64,000 bases of DNA from Comamonas testosteroni (GCF_014076415.1 NZ_CP043568.1:4650001-4714000), one strand, 5' to 3'; shown: positions 1-9,139, counted from the first letter of the stretch. Program-made: numbers and translations. Notes: generated by a model from the sequence alone, not told the origin.

Positions 1-744
1 GCCTATGCCGATCGCTCGGAGTACCTGGGCGACCCGGACTTCGTGAAGATTCCGCTCAAGGGACTGATCTCCAAGAGCTATGCGAGCGAACTGGCTGCAA
101 GCATCAGGCCCCAGCAGGCCAGATCCGGCAAGGACATCCGGCCCGGCAGGCCCCAACCTTATGAAAGCGACCAGACCACCCATTACTCCGTGGTGGACAA
201 AGCCGGCAATGCGGTGGCAGTGACCTACACGCTGAACACCAATTTCGGCAGCGGCATCGTCGCCAAGGGCACGGGGATCTTGCTCAACAACGAGATGGAC
301 GATTTCTCGGCCAAGCCCGGTGTGGCCAATGCCTATGGCCTGGTGGGCGGCGATGCGAATGCCGTGCAGGCTGGCAAGCGGCCGCTGTCCTCCATGACGC
401 CAACCCTGGTGCTCAAGGACGGCAAGCCGGTTCTGGTCACCGGCAGCCCGGGCGGAGCGCGCATCATCACCACGGTGCTGCAGCAAGTCGTCAATCACAT
501 CGACTTCGGCATGAACCCGGCAGAAGCGGCAGCCACCCCGCGCTTTCACCACCAGTGGACGCCTGACGAGCTGCGCGTCGAAAAAGGCTTCAGCCCCGAT
601 ACGCTGGCCCTGCTCAGGCAATGGGGCCACAAGGTGGCACTGAAGGCATCCATGGGCCGCACGCAGACCATCGAGATCCGTGACGGCCTGCTGCGCGGTG
701 CCTCGGACCCGCGCAACCCTGACGGAAAGACCATGGGGTACTGA
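1..744 (+). CDS. ggt: gamma-glutamyltransferase, C-terminal part (5' end outside window)
   Basis: The reading frame is open from base 1, so the gene starts upstream of the window; only about 247 codons are present. GGT is a periplasmic N-terminal nucleophile hydrolase that cleaves the gamma-glutamyl bond of glutathione. The visible part covers the end of the large subunit and the whole small subunit. Autocleavage is expected before the catalytic Thr of the TTHYSVVD motif (bases about 175-198). The substrate-loop motifs RPLSSMTPT, GSPGG and the RFHHQW segment are all present, and the C-terminus (ASDPR...) has the usual length. Similarity by eye to the E. coli small subunit is very high. A strong hairpin follows the stop codon. 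Confidence 0.95.
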   Translation, partial: AYADRSEYLGDPDFVKIPLKGLISKSYASELAASIRPQQARSGKDIRPGRPQPYESDQTTHYSVVDKAGNAVAVTYTLNTNFGSGIVAKGTGILLNNEMDDFSAKPGVANAYGLVGGDANAVQAGKRPLSSMTPTLVLKDGKPVLVTGSPGGARIITTVLQQVVNHIDFGMNPAEAAATPRFHHQWTPDELRVEKGFSPDTLALLRQWGHKVALKASMGRTQTIEIRDGLLRGASDPRNPDGKTMGY

Positions 745-756
745 CGCTGAACAAAA

Positions 757-784
757 AAAGCCGCGCTCCCCCGAGCGCGGCTTT
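757..784 (+). terminator. Rho-independent terminator after ggt
   Basis: A perfect 12-bp stem (AAAGCCGCGCTC / GAGCGCGGCTTT) with a CCCC loop lies 13 bases after the ggt stop codon. It can also serve the minus-strand glxR gene that ends at 842. Confidence 0.85.
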
Positions 785-841
785 CACTTGAGGCGGCTGC
801 TGGCCGTACGCTTGGCCAGTGGCCGCCCTCCCCACCTCTCT

Positions 842-1753
842 TTATTCAGCCTTCTGACCGATTTCGAAGTTGGCCTGGATTTCCAGGGCACGCACCATGC
901 CCGAATGATCCCAGGCTGCGCCTCCGTGGGCCACGCAGCTGTTGAACAGTTCCTGTGCCTGAGCCGTGTTGGGCAGGGACACGCCCAACTGACGTGCGCT
1001 GGACAGGGCCAGGTTCAGGTCCTTCTGGTGCAGGGCAATGCGGAAGCCGGGATCGAAGGTACGCTTGATCATGCGTTCGGCATGCACTTCCAGGATCTTG
1101 GAAGAGGCAAAGCCGCCCAGCAGGGCTTCACGCACGCGGGCAGGATCTGCACCGGCGCGCGATGCGAACAGCAGGGCTTCGGCCACGGCTTCGATATTCA
1201 GTGCCACGATGATCTGGTTGGCCACCTTGGCTGTCTGGCCGTCGCCGTTGCCGCCCACCAGGGTGATGTTCTTGCCCATCTTGTCGAACAGGGGCTTGAC
1301 GCGCTCGAAAGCGGCATCGGGGCCGCCGACCATGATGGACAGGGTACCGTTCTTGGCACCGACTTCACCGCCGGAGACGGGAGCGTCCAGGTACTGGGCG
1401 CCAGCGGCTTCGATGCGCTTGGCAAAGTCCTTGGTGGCCATGGGCGAGATGGAGGACATGTCGACCACGATCTTGCCGGAGCTGCCCTTCAGGCCGGCTG
1501 CCACGCCGTCTTCACCGAACAGCACCTTCTCCACGTCGGGAGTATCGGGCACCATGATGAAGATGATGTCGGCGCGCTCGGCCACACCGCGAGCGGTGGT
1601 GCACTGGGTGGCGCTGGTTTCGGCGATGTTGGCAGGCACCTTGCCCACGGTGTTGACGAACAGCTGGTGGCCGGCCGCAATCAGGTGGCCGCACATGGGC
1701 GCGCCCATGATGCCCAGACCGATAAAGCCCAGCTTGAGAGACGATGCGTTCAT
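842..1753 (-). CDS. glxR: 2-hydroxy-3-oxopropionate (tartronate semialdehyde) reductase
   Basis: 303 aa, normal length for the beta-hydroxyacid dehydrogenase family. It reduces tartronate semialdehyde to D-glycerate with NAD(P)H in the cytoplasm. The N-terminal Rossmann motif GFIGLGIMGAPM is at residues 9-20, the substrate-binding DAPVSGGEVGA motif near 123, and the catalytic Lys in the GQTAKVANQ segment near 172. It is the last gene of the minus-strand set gcl-hyi-glxR: Gcl joins two glyoxylates to tartronate semialdehyde, Hyi interconverts this with hydroxypyruvate, and this enzyme makes glycerate. A small inverted-repeat element lies between it and hyi, so co-transcription with hyi is probable but not certain. 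GarR is the sister assignment; the context favours GlxR. Confidence 0.93.
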   Translation of the reverse strand: MNASSLKLGFIGLGIMGAPMCGHLIAAGHQLFVNTVGKVPANIAETSATQCTTARGVAERADIIFIMVPDTPDVEKVLFGEDGVAAGLKGSSGKIVVDMSSISPMATKDFAKRIEAAGAQYLDAPVSGGEVGAKNGTLSIMVGGPDAAFERVKPLFDKMGKNITLVGGNGDGQTAKVANQIIVALNIEAVAEALLFASRAGADPARVREALLGGFASSKILEVHAERMIKRTFDPGFRIALHQKDLNLALSSARQLGVSLPNTAQAQELFNSCVAHGGAAWDHSGMVRALEIQANFEIGQKAE

Positions 1754-1784
1754 GGTTGTACTCCTCAGTTTTCTTGATACTCAA

Positions 1785-1865
1785 CACGACTTACGCAAAG
1801 CGGGTTCAGGCAAGACGACTGTCTCAGGAGACAGGCCGTTGTTGCATTCTTGTTTGCGTAAGTCC
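1785..1865. repeat. MITE-like element, 81 bp, between hyi and glxR
   Basis: Perfect 12-bp terminal inverted repeats, GACTTACGCAAA (1788-1799) and TTTGCGTAAGTC (1853-1864), enclose a short non-coding core. The core holds an internal palindrome CTGTCTCAGGAGACAG (about 1820-1835). TACTCAA occurs just outside each end (1778-1784 and 1866-1872) and may be a 7-bp target duplication. There is no coding capacity. By structure it is a small non-autonomous transposable element; the parent IS is not seen in this window. Confidence 0.6.
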
Positions 1866-1925
1866 TACTCAAATTCGATGGCCGATGGCGCTTTGCGAGC
1901 GGGCGCCACAGGCCATTTCATCCGT

Positions 1926-2729
1926 TCAGGCAGCCACGGCGACCTTGCTCCAGCCGCCGATCTTCTGCAGCCAGCCCAGGCCGGACTCGGTGCCGTTGGC
2001 GGGCTTGTATTCGCAGCCGATCCAGCCGTCGTAGCCGATGCGATCCAGGTGTGCGAACAGGAAGGGGTAGTTGATCTCGCCGGTGCCGGGTTCGTTGCGA
2101 CCGGGGTTGTCAGCCAGCTGGATGTGACCGATGCGGCCCAGCTGCTTTTGCATGGTGGCAGCCAGTTCGCCCTCCACGCGCTGGGCGTGGTAGATGTCGT
2201 ACTGCACAAAGGCGTTGGACGCACCCACTTCGTCCAGGATGGACAGCGCTTCATCCGTGCGGTTCAGGTAGAAGCCGGGGATGTCGAAGGGGTTGATGGG
2301 CTCGATGAGCAGGCGGATGTTGGCGGCGCTCAGGGCGGCGGCAGCAAAACGCAGGTTTTCCACGAAGGTGCGGCGCACCACGGCAGCGTCAACACCGGCA
2401 GGAACCTTGCCGGCCAGGCAGTTGAGCTGGGGCACACCCAGGGCGTGGGCATAGGTCACGGCCTTGGCCACGCCGGCGCGGAACTCGTCCACGCGCTTGG
2501 GGTCGCAGGCAATGCCGCGCTCGCCCGCGTCCCAGTCGCCGGCAGGCAGGTTGTGCAGAACAATCTTCAGGCCGGTGGCGTCCAGGCGCTCCTTGATCTC
2601 TTCCACGGTATGAGCGTAGGGGAAGAGAAACTCCACGGCTTCAAAGCCTGCGTTTGCGGCACGCTCAAAACGCTCGAGGAAAGGTACCTCGGTGAACAAC
2701 ATGCTCAGGTTGGCTGCAAAACGGGGCAT
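1926..2729 (-). CDS. hyi: hydroxypyruvate isomerase
   Basis: 267 aa, the usual length for Hyi, a cytoplasmic xylose-isomerase-like TIM barrel that interconverts hydroxypyruvate and tartronate semialdehyde. The N-terminus (PRFAANLSMLFTEVPFLERF), the EPINPFDIPGFYL segment that contributes a catalytic Glu near residue 143, the QYDIYHAQR metal-site segment near 175, and GCEYKPANGTESGLGWL near the C-terminus are typical. It lies between gcl (upstream on the minus strand, about 160 bases away) and glxR. The gcl-hyi gap carries a Comamonadaceae-type repeat rather than an evident promoter. Confidence 0.93.
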   Translation of the reverse strand: MPRFAANLSMLFTEVPFLERFERAANAGFEAVEFLFPYAHTVEEIKERLDATGLKIVLHNLPAGDWDAGERGIACDPKRVDEFRAGVAKAVTYAHALGVPQLNCLAGKVPAGVDAAVVRRTFVENLRFAAAALSAANIRLLIEPINPFDIPGFYLNRTDEALSILDEVGASNAFVQYDIYHAQRVEGELAATMQKQLGRIGHIQLADNPGRNEPGTGEINYPFLFAHLDRIGYDGWIGCEYKPANGTESGLGWLQKIGGWSKVAVAA

Positions 2730-2756
2730 GATAAAAGTCTCCGGTAATCGTTAATA

Positions 2757-2890
2757 GTGGGGCTGGCGGACGCCCAGCAAGGGCCTGAGCCGGCCGCGCC
2801 GCCCCGCAGCGAAGGCGTCATCCCCCTCCCGCCAAGAGAGGGGGAAGCGGCGGGGCCGCCTAGGCACAGCCGCTCAGGGGGAGTTTTCCT
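2757..2890. repeat. Dispersed intergenic GC-rich repeat, copy 1
   Basis: This block between gcl and hyi shares AGCAAGGGCCTGAGCCGGCC (2776-2795), GCCGCCCCGCAGCGA and the CTCAGGGGG end (2874-2882) with other gaps of the window. The CTCAGGGGG end lies next to the gcl stop codon. Complementary G- and C-rich stretches allow hairpins, so it may act as a transcript 3' end. Confidence 0.6.
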
Positions 2891-2891
2891 A

Positions 2892-4682
2892 TCAGTCCAG
2901 CAGGGCCAGTGCGCTGGGCGCGTCGGCCTTTTCGGTCGCCAGGTCTTCGAACTCGACCACGTTGTCGATTTCGGCGCCCATGGAGATGTTGGTCACACGC
3001 TCCAGGATGCACTCGATCACCACAGGGGTCTTGTGCTCGGCCATCCAGGCTTCGGCCTGCTGCATGGCGGGGGCAAAGTCTTCGGCGCGATGAACGCGAA
3101 TTGCCTTGCAACCCAGACCTTCAACGACCTTAACATGGTCAACGCCGTAGCCGCGGGTCGCATCACCCTCATCCATGTTGATATTGTCGAACGCCAATTG
3201 CACGCAATAGTCGATCGAGAAAGCTCGCTGTGCCTGACGGATCAGACCCAGATAGCTGTTGTTCACCAGCACGTGAACATAGGGCAGCTTGAACTGCGCG
3301 CCCACGGCCAGCTCTTCGATCATGAACTGGAAGTCGTAGTCGCCGGACAGTGCCACGATCTTGCGCTGGGGATCTGCCACGCGCACGCCCAGGGCGGCGG
3401 GAGTGGTCCAGCCCAGAGGACCGGCCTGGCCGCAGTTGATCCAGTTGCGAGGCTTGTACACGTGCAGGAACTGGGCACCGGCGATCTGCGACAGACCGAT
3501 GGTGGACACATAGGTGGTGTCGCGGTCCAGGGTGCGGTTCATGCACTGGTAGACGCGCTGGGGCTTCATCGGCACGTTGTCGAAGTTCGTCTTGCGCAGG
3601 TACTCGACGCTGTTCTTGCGACCCTGGCACTCTGCCACCCAGGACTTGCGGCACTTGAGCTTGCCGGCAGCCTTCCACTCCTTGGCGACGGCAACGAATT
3701 GCTCCAGAGCCGCCTTGGCGTCGGAGACGATGCCGTAGTCGGGCGCGAACACGCGGCCGATCTGGGTGGGCTCGATGTCCACGTGGATGAACTTGCGGCC
3801 CTTGGTGTAGACCTCGACCGAGCCGGTGTGGCGGTTGGCCCAGCGGTTGCCGATGCCGAACACGAAGTCCGAAGCCAGCATGTTGGCGTTGCCGTAACGG
3901 TGGCTGGTCTGCAGACCGCACATGCCGACCATCAGGGGGTGATCGTCGGGGATGGTGCCCCAGCCCATCAGGGTGGGGATCACGGGCACGTTCAGGATCT
4001 CGGCCAGCTCGACCATCAGCTCGGAAGCATCGGCGTTGATCACGCCGCCACCGGAGACCAGCAGAGGACGCTCGGATTCGTTGAGCATCTCTATGGCCTT
4101 CTCGGCCTGCTTGCGCGAAGCAGCTGGCTTGTAGGCAGGCAGGGGCTCGTAGGTGTCGATGTCGAACTCGATCTCGGCCAGTTGCACGTCGATGGGCAGA
4201 TCGATCAGCACGGGGCCGGGACGGCCGGAGCGCATCAGGTGGAATGCCTGCTGGAAGGCACGTGGCACCTGGGCTGGTTCCAGAACGGTGGTGGCCCACT
4301 TGGTCACGGGCTTGGCGATGGAGGCGATGTCCACGGCCTGGAAGTCTTCCTTGTGCAGACGCGAGCGAGGTGCCTGACCGGTAATGCACAGGATTGGAAT
4401 GGAGTCGGCGCTGGCCGAGTACAGACCGGTGATCATGTCGGTGCCGGCGGGGCCGCTGGTGCCGATGCACACGCCGATATTGCCGGCCACCGCACGGGTG
4501 TAGCCTTCAGCCATGTGGCTGGCGCCTTCAACGTGACGGGCCAGAATGTGGCCGATGCCACCATGGTCCTTCAGCGCTGCGTACAGCGGATTGATGGCAG
4601 CACCGGGAACGCCGAATGCAACGCTAACACCTTCTTTTTCGAGCACGCGGACTGCGGCTTCGATTGCTTTCATTTTGGCCAT
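2892..4682 (-). CDS. gcl: glyoxylate carboligase (tartronate-semialdehyde synthase)
   Basis: 596 aa, a thiamine-diphosphate enzyme of the acetolactate synthase superfamily that condenses two glyoxylate molecules to tartronate semialdehyde plus CO2. The N-terminal [15 protein letters not shown] segment is diagnostic of Gcl; the position held by the usual ThDP glutamate in relatives is non-acidic here, as in E. coli Gcl. [17 protein letters not shown] follows near residue 49. The ThDP/Mg motif [15 protein letters not shown]...NNSYLGLI lies near residues 430-465. The start ATG follows a GGAG-type ribosome site. First gene of the gcl-hyi-glxR set; a LysR regulator is divergent 108 bases upstream. 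Its glyoxylate could come from the allantoin genes nearby. Confidence 0.96.
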   Translation of the reverse strand: MAKMKAIEAAVRVLEKEGVSVAFGVPGAAINPLYAALKDHGGIGHILARHVEGASHMAEGYTRAVAGNIGVCIGTSGPAGTDMITGLYSASADSIPILCITGQAPRSRLHKEDFQAVDIASIAKPVTKWATTVLEPAQVPRAFQQAFHLMRSGRPGPVLIDLPIDVQLAEIEFDIDTYEPLPAYKPAASRKQAEKAIEMLNESERPLLVSGGGVINADASELMVELAEILNVPVIPTLMGWGTIPDDHPLMVGMCGLQTSHRYGNANMLASDFVFGIGNRWANRHTGSVEVYTKGRKFIHVDIEPTQIGRVFAPDYGIVSDAKAALEQFVAVAKEWKAAGKLKCRKSWVAECQGRKNSVEYLRKTNFDNVPMKPQRVYQCMNRTLDRDTTYVSTIGLSQIAGAQFLHVYKPRNWINCGQAGPLGWTTPAALGVRVADPQRKIVALSGDYDFQFMIEELAVGAQFKLPYVHVLVNNSYLGLIRQAQRAFSIDYCVQLAFDNINMDEGDATRGYGVDHVKVVEGLGCKAIRVHRAEDFAPAMQQAEAWMAEHKTPVVIECILERVTNISMGAEIDNVVEFEDLATEKADAPSALALLD

Positions 4683-4754
4683 GAGGTCTCCTTCAAACTG
4701 AAATGAACTTTAGTCAAGACCCTTGCTTGCCGGAAGCCGCTTGCAGACCATAAA

Positions 4755-4777
4755 ATTTATTCCATCCAAGAATAAAT
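4755..4777. promoter_or_regulatory. Candidate LysR-type operator between gcl and its regulator
   Basis: A perfect 8-bp inverted repeat, ATTTATTC (4755-4762) and GAATAAAT (4770-4777), spaced by 7 bases, contains the T-N11-A pattern typical of LysR sites. It lies 13 bases upstream of the LysR start codon in the divergent gap, suited to autorepression and gcl activation. An 18/23 identical site lies beside the second LysR gene. Confidence 0.6.
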
Positions 4778-4790
4778 AGGAGATGAGCCC

Positions 4791-5708
4791 ATGGACAGAC
4801 TCGACGCGATGCACATGTTTGTGCGCGTGGTGGAGACCGGCAGTTTCACCAAGGTCGCACAGGAATTCGCCACCACCCAACCCACCGTCACCAAGCAGGT
4901 CGCTGCCATGGAGGCCCGCCTCAAGGTGCGCCTGCTCAACCGCAACACGCGCGGCGTGAGCCTGACCGAAGCCGGCGCGCTGTACTACGAAAAGTGCAAG
5001 ATCATCGTCAGCGACGTGGCCGAGGCGGAGAACGTGGTCAAGGTGCGCCAGACCCAGGTTCAGGGTCAGCTGCGCATCGGCAGCTCGGTGGCCTTCGGGC
5101 GCCGTGTACTCATTCCGCTGGCCATGGACTTCATGAAGCACAACCCGCAGGTGCAGGTCGATCTGAGCTTCGAGGACCGCTACACCGATCTGGTGGCCAA
5201 CGGCATCGACGTGGCGCTGCGCCTGGGCAAGCTGGCCGACTCCTCGCTGGGCGCGCGCATGCTGGGCGTCAATCCGTGGGTGCTGGTGGCGTCCAACACC
5301 TATCTGCGCAAGCACGGCACGCCGCGCCGCCCCTCGGACCTCAAGGAGCATTCCACGCTGATCTACAGCAGCGTGCAGGGCAACGACATCTGGCGCCTGC
5401 GCAATGCCAGCGGCGAGCCGGTGTCGATTCCCGTCACCGGGCGACTGCGCTCCAACAACCTCTCCGCCCTGCTGGCCGCGGCCCGCTCGCACATGGGCAT
5501 TGCGGCCCTGCCGCGCTACGTGGCCCAGGACTCGCTCAAGGACGGACGTGTGGTGGAAGTGCTCAAGACCTGCCGCCTGCCCGAGCAGGAAATCCACGCC
5601 GTCTACCCCTCGCCGCGCCTGGTGCCGCAGAAGGTGCAGTCCTTCATCGCCTTCCTTCAGGGTAAATTCGACGATACCTGGTGGGAAGATCTGCCACGAG
5701 GGGGCTAG
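4791..5708 (+). CDS. LysR-family transcriptional regulator, divergent from gcl
   Basis: 305 aa. The N-terminal winged HTH is at residues 1-60 (MDRLDAMHMFVRVVETGSF) and the LysR substrate-binding domain at about 90-295. It belongs by sequence to the AaeR/CrgA-like subgroup, whose members are often divergent from the genes they control. The adjacent gcl operon is therefore the likely target, with an intermediate of glyoxylate or hydroxypyruvate metabolism as a possible effector (inference). The ATG is preceded by AGGAGA. The C-terminus runs directly into a copy of the dispersed CCCCTGAG repeat, which begins at the stop codon. Confidence 0.88.
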   Translation: MDRLDAMHMFVRVVETGSFTKVAQEFATTQPTVTKQVAAMEARLKVRLLNRNTRGVSLTEAGALYYEKCKIIVSDVAEAENVVKVRQTQVQGQLRIGSSVAFGRRVLIPLAMDFMKHNPQVQVDLSFEDRYTDLVANGIDVALRLGKLADSSLGARMLGVNPWVLVASNTYLRKHGTPRRPSDLKEHSTLIYSSVQGNDIWRLRNASGEPVSIPVTGRLRSNNLSALLAAARSHMGIAALPRYVAQDSLKDGRVVEVLKTCRLPEQEIHAVYPSPRLVPQKVQSFIAFLQGKFDDTWWEDLPRGG

Positions 5709-5800
5709 CCCCCCTGAGGCGCTTCGCGCCTTCCCCCTCTCTGTACGCGCTGTGCGCTAACGGAGGGGGACTGCTCCTTCGCCCGAGGCGGCTCTTGCTC
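5698..5800. repeat. Dispersed intergenic GC-rich repeat, copy 2
   Basis: The block starts at the LysR stop codon with GGGGGCTAGCCCCCCTGAGG and continues with GCGCTTCGCGCC and complementary CCCCCTC / GAGGGGG runs. Orientation relative to the gene end matches the other copies: CCCCTGAG lies next to the stop codon. Likely a transcript-end hairpin. Confidence 0.5.
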
Positions 5801-5837
5801 GGAGCACTGGGATAGGTAGCGCCAGTTCTACACTGCA

Positions 5838-5934
5838 GCTATATAAAAAATAGCAGCTACCGCTTGATGAGCAGCAGCTACAGATATTTTTCTATTTGAA
5901 ACCGTTGAATAGCCTGCGCAAGCAGCTATTCAAT
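5838..5934. repeat. ATAGCTGCT-type dispersed repeat with hairpin
   Basis: Two copies of a motif read on the minus strand as TAGCTGCT...CAAGCGGTAGC and AATAGCTGCTTGCGCAGGC lie here. The second forms an inverted repeat, TTGAATAGC (5905-5913) and GCTATTCAA (5925-5933). It lies just after the stop codon of the glycerate kinase gene and may end its transcript. Short repeats of this type are common in Comamonadaceae gaps (from memory). Confidence 0.45.
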
Positions 5935-5943
5935 TTGATGGTT

Positions 5944-7296
5944 TCAAAGAATCAGAATTGCGCGGAAGTCGTTGACATTGGTGTGGGTGGGGCCGGTGAT
6001 CACCAGATCGCCCAGGGCCGAGAAATAGCCATAGGCATCGTTGCGATCCAGGTGATCGCTGATGCGCAGATTCAGCTCTGCCGCGCGCCTGAGCGTGCAG
6101 GGCGAGACACGGGCTCCCGCGTTGTCCTCGACACCGTCGATGCCGTCGGTGTCCGCGGCCAGCGCCCAGACCTTTTCCTGACCCTGCAGGGCCTGGGCCA
6201 GACCCAGGCAGAACTCGCCGGCACGCCCGCCGCGCCCCTTGGCGGCACCGGGTTGACGCGGACGAATAGTCACCGTGGTTTCGCCACCCGAGAGAATCAA
6301 GCAGGGTTTGGCAAAAGGCTGGTCATGCCTGGCCACGGCACGCGCCAGCGCTGCATGGACCTTGCCCACCTCGCGCGATTCGCCCTCCATCTCGTCGGAC
6401 AGCACGTGCACGGCAATGCCGGCCGCGCGGGCGGCGGCGGCCGCCGCTTCCAGCGACTGCTGAGGCGTGGCGATCAGATGTACCTCATGGCCTTCAAAGC
6501 GGGCATCGCCGGGCTTGGGCGTCTCCAGCTCGCCGGCTTGCAGCGCAGCACGCACGGAATCGGGAATGCCGATCTGGTAGCGGTCCAGGATGGCCAGTGC
6601 GTCGGCACAGGTCGAAGCATCCGGCACCGTGGGTCCGCTGGCGATCACCGAAGGATCGTCGCCGGGCACATCGCTGATAGTCAGCGTCACCACCTTGGCG
6701 GGATGGCAGGCGGCAGCCAGACGACCGCCCTTGATGCGCGAGAGATGCTTGCGCACGCAGTTCATCTCGCCAATCGCCGCGCCGCTCTCCAGCAGCGCCT
6801 TGTTGATGCGCTGCTTCTCGGCCAGGTCAATGCCTTCGGCGGGCAGCGTCAGCAGGGAGGAGCCGCCGCCGGAGATCAGGCAGATCACCAGATCGTCGGC
6901 CGTCAGCCCCTCGGTCAGCGCCAGGATGCGCTCGGCTGCAGCCAGACCGGCCGCGTCCGGCACGGGGTGGGCGGCTTCCACCACCTCCAGGCGCTGGGCC
7001 AGCCCTTCGGGGCGTGGGGGAATATGCGCATAGCGGGTCACGACCAGGCCCGACAGCGGGGCATCCTGGGGCCACAGAGCCTCCAGCGCCTGCGCCATGG
7101 AGCCGCCGGCCTTGCCGGCGCCCAGCACCAGCGTGCGGCCCTTGGGCGGCTTGGGCAGATGACGCGCCAGACCCTCGATGGGCAGGGCATTGCGCACCGC
7201 CACGTCATACAGATGACGCAGAAAGCCAGCCGGGTCTTGCTGGGGAACAGGCGTTGCCGCGGCCTGCGCGCGCGAGGATGTATTCTGTGCTTGCAT
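5944..7296 (-). CDS. ttuD: MOFRL-family glycerate 2-kinase / hydroxypyruvate reductase TtuD-type
   Basis: 450 aa when started at the ATG at 7296 (MQAQNTSS); the frame stays open further upstream but that part is not protein-like. The N-terminal DUF4147 domain contains GAGKAGGSMAQAL and LISGGGSSLLTLP, and the C-terminal MOFRL domain contains LSGGETTVTI, GGRAGEFCLGLA and ADTDGIDG. Members phosphorylate D-glycerate to 2-phosphoglycerate; older annotations call them hydroxypyruvate reductase. This is the expected last step after gcl-hyi-glxR, delivering carbon to lower glycolysis. It is a separate transcription unit, convergent with the gcl regulator. Confidence 0.88.
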   Translation of the reverse strand: MQAQNTSSRAQAAATPVPQQDPAGFLRHLYDVAVRNALPIEGLARHLPKPPKGRTLVLGAGKAGGSMAQALEALWPQDAPLSGLVVTRYAHIPPRPEGLAQRLEVVEAAHPVPDAAGLAAAERILALTEGLTADDLVICLISGGGSSLLTLPAEGIDLAEKQRINKALLESGAAIGEMNCVRKHLSRIKGGRLAAACHPAKVVTLTISDVPGDDPSVIASGPTVPDASTCADALAILDRYQIGIPDSVRAALQAGELETPKPGDARFEGHEVHLIATPQQSLEAAAAAARAAGIAVHVLSDEMEGESREVGKVHAALARAVARHDQPFAKPCLILSGGETTVTIRPRQPGAAKGRGGRAGEFCLGLAQALQGQEKVWALAADTDGIDGVEDNAGARVSPCTLRRAAELNLRISDHLDRNDAYGYFSALGDLVITGPTHTNVNDFRAILIL

Positions 7297-7469
7297 AGCT
7301 GCGCATTGTGCATTCGGGCTTTTTTGCCTTACAGAGGGCCCCAAGTCACAACACTGCTGATCTTTGCAGCACCAATGATGCAAGCCCTTGCGCCCATTGG
7401 GTTTGCGCGCTTGCGCACAGCTTTCTGCGCCTGAACATCGATACAAACACCATGTTTGGTGAACAGAAA

Positions 7470-7486
7470 CTGTATACAAAACTTGT
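7470..7486. promoter_or_regulatory. Candidate GntR operator (CTGTATACA-N4-TTGT), site 1
   Basis: CTGTATACAAAACTTGT, containing the palindrome TGTATACA, lies 22 bases upstream of the chosen GntR start. The same pattern, 13 of 17 bases identical, occurs upstream of the purine permease gene at 15172-15188. Position fits autoregulation. Confidence 0.5.
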
Positions 7487-7508
7487 CTTCAACCGCTATG
7501 ATGGATTT

Positions 7509-8186
7509 ATGGAAACTTCCACCACCAGTTTCATTGTCGAAAGCCTGACCAAGGCCATCGTCGAGCATCGCCTGATGCCCGGCACCAAGCTGGCCGAGCA
7601 AAAGCTGGCCGACCACTTTGGAGTTTCCCGCACCCTGGTGCGCCAGGCCCTGTTCCAGCTTTCGCAAAACCGTCTCATCCGGCTCGAGCCCGCCCGCGGC
7701 GCCTTTGTGGCAACGCCTTCGGTGGACGAGGCACGCCAGGTGTTTGCCGTGCGCCGCATGCTTGAGGCCGAAATGGTGCGCAGCTTTGTCAAGCAAAGCA
7801 GCGCCGCCAAGATTCGCGCCCTCAAGCAGCATGTGGCTGCCGAGAAAAAGGCCATGGAAGCCAATGACGTGGGCCAGCGCACCGAGCTGCTGGGCGACTT
7901 CCACGTGCGCATGGCCGAACTCATGGGCAACGAAGTGCTGGCACAGCTGCTGGGCGAGCTGATTTCCCGCTGCGCATTGATCACCCTGATGTACCAGTCT
8001 GCATCGGCGGCCGAGCATTCGCACGAAGAACATGCCGACATCGTGACCGCCCTGGCTGCGGGCGATGCCGAACATGCGGTGCAGCTGATGCAGCTGCACC
8101 TGGACCACGTGGAAGCAGGCCTGACCTTCGACCGCGATTTGCCAACGAACGATTTGTCGATGGCACTTTCATCCGTATCCCTATGA
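7509..8186 (+). CDS. GntR-family (FadR subfamily) regulator of the purine/allantoin operon
   Basis: 225 aa from the ATG at 7509 (METSTTSF); an in-frame ATG at 7452 would add 19 residues but overlaps the candidate operator, so the shorter form is preferred. The winged HTH is at residues 10-75 (KLADHFGVSRTLVRQAL), and the helical FCD ligand domain at 85-210 has conserved His residues (HVRMAEL, HSHEEHADI). It overlaps puuE by 4 bases and leads an operon with puuE, the UraD-AllC fusion and an M20 hydrolase, so control of ureide breakdown is likely. The ligand is unknown; allantoin or a related ureide is a guess. Confidence 0.88.
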   Translation: METSTTSFIVESLTKAIVEHRLMPGTKLAEQKLADHFGVSRTLVRQALFQLSQNRLIRLEPARGAFVATPSVDEARQVFAVRRMLEAEMVRSFVKQSSAAKIRALKQHVAAEKKAMEANDVGQRTELLGDFHVRMAELMGNEVLAQLLGELISRCALITLMYQSASAAEHSHEEHADIVTALAAGDAEHAVQLMQLHLDHVEAGLTFDRDLPTNDLSMALSSVSL

Positions 8187-9139
8187 CTTACGATTCCACC
8201 GCCTCCTATCCACGCGACCTGATTGGCTACGGCCGCAACACGCCCCATCCCGAATGGCCCGGCAAAGCCCGCGTGGCCGTTCAGTTTGTGCTGAACTACG
8301 AAGAAGGCGGTGAGAACCATATCCTGCATGGCGACCCGGGCAGCGAGCAGTTTCTGTCGGAGATGTTCAATCCCGCCAGCTACCCGGCCCGTCACATGAG
8401 CATGGACGGCATCTATGAATACGGCTCGCGCGCCGGCGTCTGGCGCATTCTCAAGGAGTTCGAGAAGCGCGGTCTGCCGCTAACCGTGTTCGGCGTGGCC
8501 ACGGCGCTGCAAAAGCATCGCGAGCTGGCCCAGGCCTTTGACGAACTCGGTCACGAAGTGGCCTGCCACGGCCTGAAGTGGATTCACTACCAGAACGTGC
8601 CCGAGGAGATCGAGCGCGCCCACATGCAGCAATGCGTGGACATCTTTGAAGAGCTGTACGGCACGGGCGGCGACCACGGCCTGGGCTGGTACACCGGCCG
8701 CGACAGCCCCAACAGCCACCGCCTGGTGGCCGATGCCGGCCGCTTCAGCTACGACAGCGATTACTACGGCGACGACCTGCCCTTCTGGATGAAGGTCGCC
8801 AAGAGCGACGGCACGACGCACAAGCAGCTCATCGTGCCCTACACGCTGGACGTCAACGATATGCGCTTTGCCCTGCCCCAGGGCTACTCGCATGCCGATC
8901 CGTTCTTCCAGTACATGAAGGACACATTCGATGTCCTGTACGCCGAGGGCAATGCCAGCGGCGACAACGCCCCCAAGATGATGAGCATCGGCATGCACTG
9001 CCGACTGCTGGGCCGTCCCGGCCGAATTACAGCGCTGCAGCGCTTCCTCGACCACATCCAGAAGCACGACAACGTGTGGGTGTGCCGCCGTATTGATTTG
9101 GCTCGTCACTGGGCCGAGCGTTTCCCTTGCAAGGATTGA
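8183..9139 (+). CDS. puuE: allantoinase PuuE (polysaccharide-deacetylase fold)
   Basis: 318 aa. PuuE opens the hydantoin ring of allantoin to give allantoate; it is unrelated to the AllB amidohydrolase and belongs to the NodB/polysaccharide deacetylase superfamily. The N-terminus DLIGYGRNTPHPEWPGKARV and FVLNYEEGGE (about 34-43) are hallmarks. HEVACHG (about 120) and the SIGMHCRLLGRPGR segment near 270 carry conserved active-site His residues. The start codon overlaps the GntR stop (ATGA), so translation is probably coupled. The next gene encodes the neighbouring steps of the pathway, which supports the assignment. Confidence 0.94.
   Translation: MTYDSTASYPRDLIGYGRNTPHPEWPGKARVAVQFVLNYEEGGENHILHGDPGSEQFLSEMFNPASYPARHMSMDGIYEYGSRAGVWRILKEFEKRGLPLTVFGVATALQKHRELAQAFDELGHEVACHGLKWIHYQNVPEEIERAHMQQCVDIFEELYGTGGDHGLGWYTGRDSPNSHRLVADAGRFSYDSDYYGDDLPFWMKVAKSDGTTHKQLIVPYTLDVNDMRFALPQGYSHADPFFQYMKDTFDVLYAEGNASGDNAPKMMSIGMHCRLLGRPGRITALQRFLDHIQKHDNVWVCRRIDLARHWAERFPCKD

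Noticed and set aside
2757..4706. 649-codon open frame on the plus strand over gcl
   Set aside because: Mirror image of the well-supported gcl gene; composition is typical of antisense frames in high-GC DNA.
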